A stretch of 64,000 nucleotides of DNA from Solanum dulcamara (taxonomy: Eukaryota > Streptophyta > Magnoliopsida > Solanales > Solanaceae): the NCBI RefSeq assembly GCF_947179165.1, contig NC_077239.1, positions 620,001-684,000 of the forward strand, in the 5' to 3' direction. A program made the translations under genes and the position numbers. Below are positions 61,501-64,000 of the stretch, one piece after another. Under the pieces are notes generated by a model, which was not told the origin of the DNA, ran no database searches, and saw only the letters and a program-made list of their open reading frames with translations. How positions within the stretch are numbered: the stretch's first letter is position 1; each line of letters opens with the position of its first letter.

Positions 61501-64000
61501 TGAATATTTTGGTGAACTGGCTTCAGGTGAATTTTTCTTGAAAGCCATTATGGGATCTTCGTAGGTATCCGAAGGATTAGAATGTGAGTCCTGGGTACGA
61601 CTCATGGAGCGTTCATAGCATTTAGGGACCGCACAAGCGGAATTAGGCGATTTTACCATTTTTTCGTGTGTGTTAGCCCATAAATATTTTGGTGAACTGA
61701 CTTCCAATGGTTTTATCTTGGAAACCATTATATGACTCTCCATAGGTACCTGGGATATCAGTACGTGAGGCGTCATCTTGATCCACGATGCGTTCATAGC
61801 ATTTAGGGCCGCACAAACAGAATTTTGCGATTGTTTCTTTTCTTGTTAGCCAATAAATAATTGGGTGAACTCACTTCTTGTGACTTTTTCTTGAAAACAA
61901 TTATGGGAACCTCTGTAGGTACCCGTGGTATAAGTACGTGCATCCCCGACATGATCTATGGCTCGTTCATAGCATTGAGGGGTCGTATAAGCGGCATTAT
62001 GTGATTTTGTCATTTTTTCGTATGTGGAAGTCTGGTGGTCTTTTCTCGGAAATAGTTATTGAATCCTCCGTAGGTACCTGAAGGATCTGTATTTGCGACC
62101 TTGACATGATCCACAACGCATTCATAGCATTTATGGGCCGCGCAAGCTGAATTAGAAGATTTTTCCATTTTTCGTGTATATTAGCCCACGAATATTTTGG
62201 TGAACTGGCATCCCGGTGGATTTTTTCTCGGACACCATTATGAGATCCTCCGTATATACTCGAGGTATTAGTATGTGTGGCCTCGACACGATTCACGGTG
62301 CGTTCATTGAATTTAAGGGCTGCACAAGCAGAATTAGACGATTTTATAATTTTTTTCATGTGTGTTAGTCAAGAATATTTTGGTGAGCTCATTTTCGATG
62401 GATTTTTCTCGAAATATTTTATGGGACCCTCTGTAGGTACCTAGAGAATCAGTACGTACGGCCTCGACACGATCTGTGATGCGTCATAGAATTTAGGAAT
62501 TGCATAAGAAGAATTACATAATTTTGCCATTTTTTCGTGTGTGTTAGCCCACGATTATTTTGGTGAACCAGTTTCCTATGAATTTTTCTCAGAAACCATT
62601 ATAGGACCCTCTGTAGGTACCCGATGAATCATTAATTGCGACCTCGTCATGATCCATGGTACGTTCATATCATTTAAGGCTGCACGAGCGAAAATAGGTG
62701 ATTTTGTCATTTTTCGTGTATATTAGCCCATTAATATTTTGGTGAACTAGCGGTTCAGTGGATATTTCTTTGAAACCATTATGGGACCCTTCGTAGGTAC
62801 CGGTGGATCAGTACATGCAACCTCAACATGATCCACGGCGCGTTCATAATATTTAGGAGTCACTCAATCGAAATTAGGCGATTTTACCATTCTTTGTGTG
62901 TGTTATGCTATTAATATTTTGGTAAACTGTTTTCCTATGATTTTTTCTCGAAAACAGTTATGGGACCCTCTGTAAGTATTCAGGGGATCACTACGTGCGA
63001 TCTTGGCACGATCCACGGTGTGTTCATAATATTTAGGGGCCGCACAAGCGGAATTAGGGGATTTTGCCATTGTTTTACATGTGTTATCCCACGATTATTT
63101 TGGTGAAAAGGCTTCCGATGGATTTTTTTCTCGGAAATTATTATTGGACCCTCTATAGGTATCCGAGGTATTAGTACGTACAGCTTCGGCATGATGTTCG
63201 GCGCGTTCATAGCATTTAGGGGTCGCAAAATCGAAATTAGGCCATTTTGCTATTTTTCATGTGTGTTAGCCCATGAATTTCTTGTTAAACTTGCTTTCGA
63301 AGGATTTTTTTCTCGGAAACCATTATGGGACCCTCTGTAGGTATCCTAGGGATCAGTAAATACTGCCTCGACATGATCCATGGTGCATTCAAATCATTTA
63401 GGGCCGCACGAGCGAAATTAGGTTACTTTATAATTTTTTTGTGTATATATTAGCGCATTAATATTTTGGTGAACTAGCGGTCTGCTGAATATTTCTTCAA
63501 AACTATTATGGGACCCTTTGTAAGTACCCGGTGGATTACACGTGCAATCTCTATACGATCCACGACGCGTTCATAGCATTTAGTGGCCTCAAAAGCAGAA
63601 TTAGGGAGTTTTGCCATTTTTCATGTGTGTTATCCTACGATTATTTTGGTGAAAAGGCTTCTGATGGATTTTTCCTCGGAAACATTATTGGACCCTCTAT
63701 AGGTACCCGAGGGATCAATACGTCAGCCTCGAAATGATGCTCGACGCGTTCATAGCATTTATGGGACGCAAAAGCGGAATTAGGGGATTTTGCCATTTTT
63801 TCATGTGTTTTATCCTACGATTATTTCGATGAAAAGGCTTCCGATGAATTTTTTCTCAAAAATCATTATTTAACCCCCCATAGGTGTCTGAGGGATCAAT
63901 ACATGCAGCCTCGGCATGATGTTCAACGCGATCATAGCATTTAGGGGCCACAAAATTGGAATTAGGTCATCTTGTCATTTTCTGTGCATGTTAGCCCATG
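58596..64000. repeat. Satellite array, ~180-182-bp monomer, about 30 copies, open at window end
   Basis: Each monomer has the order gtgtgttagcccatgaatat, tttggtgaactggc, ggtggatttttctcgaaaac, cattatgggaccctccgtag, gtacccgagggatcagta, gcctcggcacgatccacgg, gcgttcatagcatttagggg, ccgcacaagcggaattaggc and gattttgccattttt. The ccctcc block recurs at about 59031, 59211, 59390, 59568, 59752, 59971, 60151, 60333 and onward. The two monomers at the left edge (58596-58964) are the most diverged. One unit carries an extra ~38 bp (around 59910-59950); units near 60980 and 62020 are short by about 25-37 bp. Open frames across it are chance. Confidence 0.93.

Noticed and set aside
58965..63737. Many open frames of 60-120 codons on both strands
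   Set aside because: They lie in the ~180-bp satellite. Their translations repeat the monomer and have no start context or domain.
58596..64000. Regular repetition that could be taken for a CRISPR array
   Set aside because: The entire 180-bp unit is repeated with no unique spacers, and the window is plant nuclear DNA.

Overview
This 64 kb window is nuclear DNA of a flowering plant. The coding genes have GT-AG introns, the intergenic DNA is strongly AT-rich, and transposon debris is dense. The repeat set points to Solanaceae, most likely Solanum (inference): RTE-type LINE ends with the TS-SINE-like 3' tail, a tRNA-derived SINE, MITEs with GCTCGGACT-type ends, and small repeats with ggcggagcc-type ends. 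I found five intact protein-coding genes, one pseudogene and one gene tail cut off by the window edge. All exon coordinates were set by hand, requiring GT/AG borders and an unbroken frame.

Layout: 1-81, last codons of an unidentified plus-strand gene. 82-12288, AT-rich DNA with a plastid trnV-GAC fragment, an 18-bp perfect hairpin, three decayed RTE LINEs (1955-2564 +, 7680-8885 -, 10838-11715 +), a ~120-bp tandem array (3690-4745) and three CACGTG boxes. 12289-16833 (+), a six-exon, 411-aa ACT-repeat protein of the ACR9/ACR10 type, with a minisatellite of about 13 copies and poly-G runs in intron 1. 18318-23978 (-), a 13-exon, 498-aa membrane protein of the heparan-alpha-glucosaminide N-acetyltransferase-like family. 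27406-28961 (+), a broken NFD4/nodulin-like MFS transporter. 31349-32398, a 5'-truncated RTE LINE with a 15-bp target duplication, then a long-TIR MITE at 32586-33155. 34433-36295 (+), the intact single-exon NFD4-like transporter (620 aa), paralogue of the pseudogene, with three tandem 20-aa repeats in its central loop.

36296-46759 has no gene I can support. It holds GATACAT-type repeats, several MITEs and a 1-kb copia-derived mini-element sitting inside a MITE. 46760-52096 (+) is a four-exon, 485-aa pectate lyase with signal peptide, PL1 catalytic motifs and a GPI-anchor-like tail (PMR6-like). 53092-54760 is a clean solo LTR with a 5-bp target duplication. A 4-exon R2R3-MYB gene (56636-58243, -) lies between two unrelated tandem arrays that both have a period near 180 bp: five copies at 55305-56235, and about 30 copies from 58596 to the window end.

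The genes do not form a pathway or cluster; apart from the transporter pair they look like unrelated neighbours, as is normal in plants. I found no clearly new biological system. The best leads are structural: the satellite boundary next to the MYB gene, the transporter duplicate with a protein-level repeat expansion, the minisatellite intron, and nested or long-TIR elements that could give rise to small RNAs.
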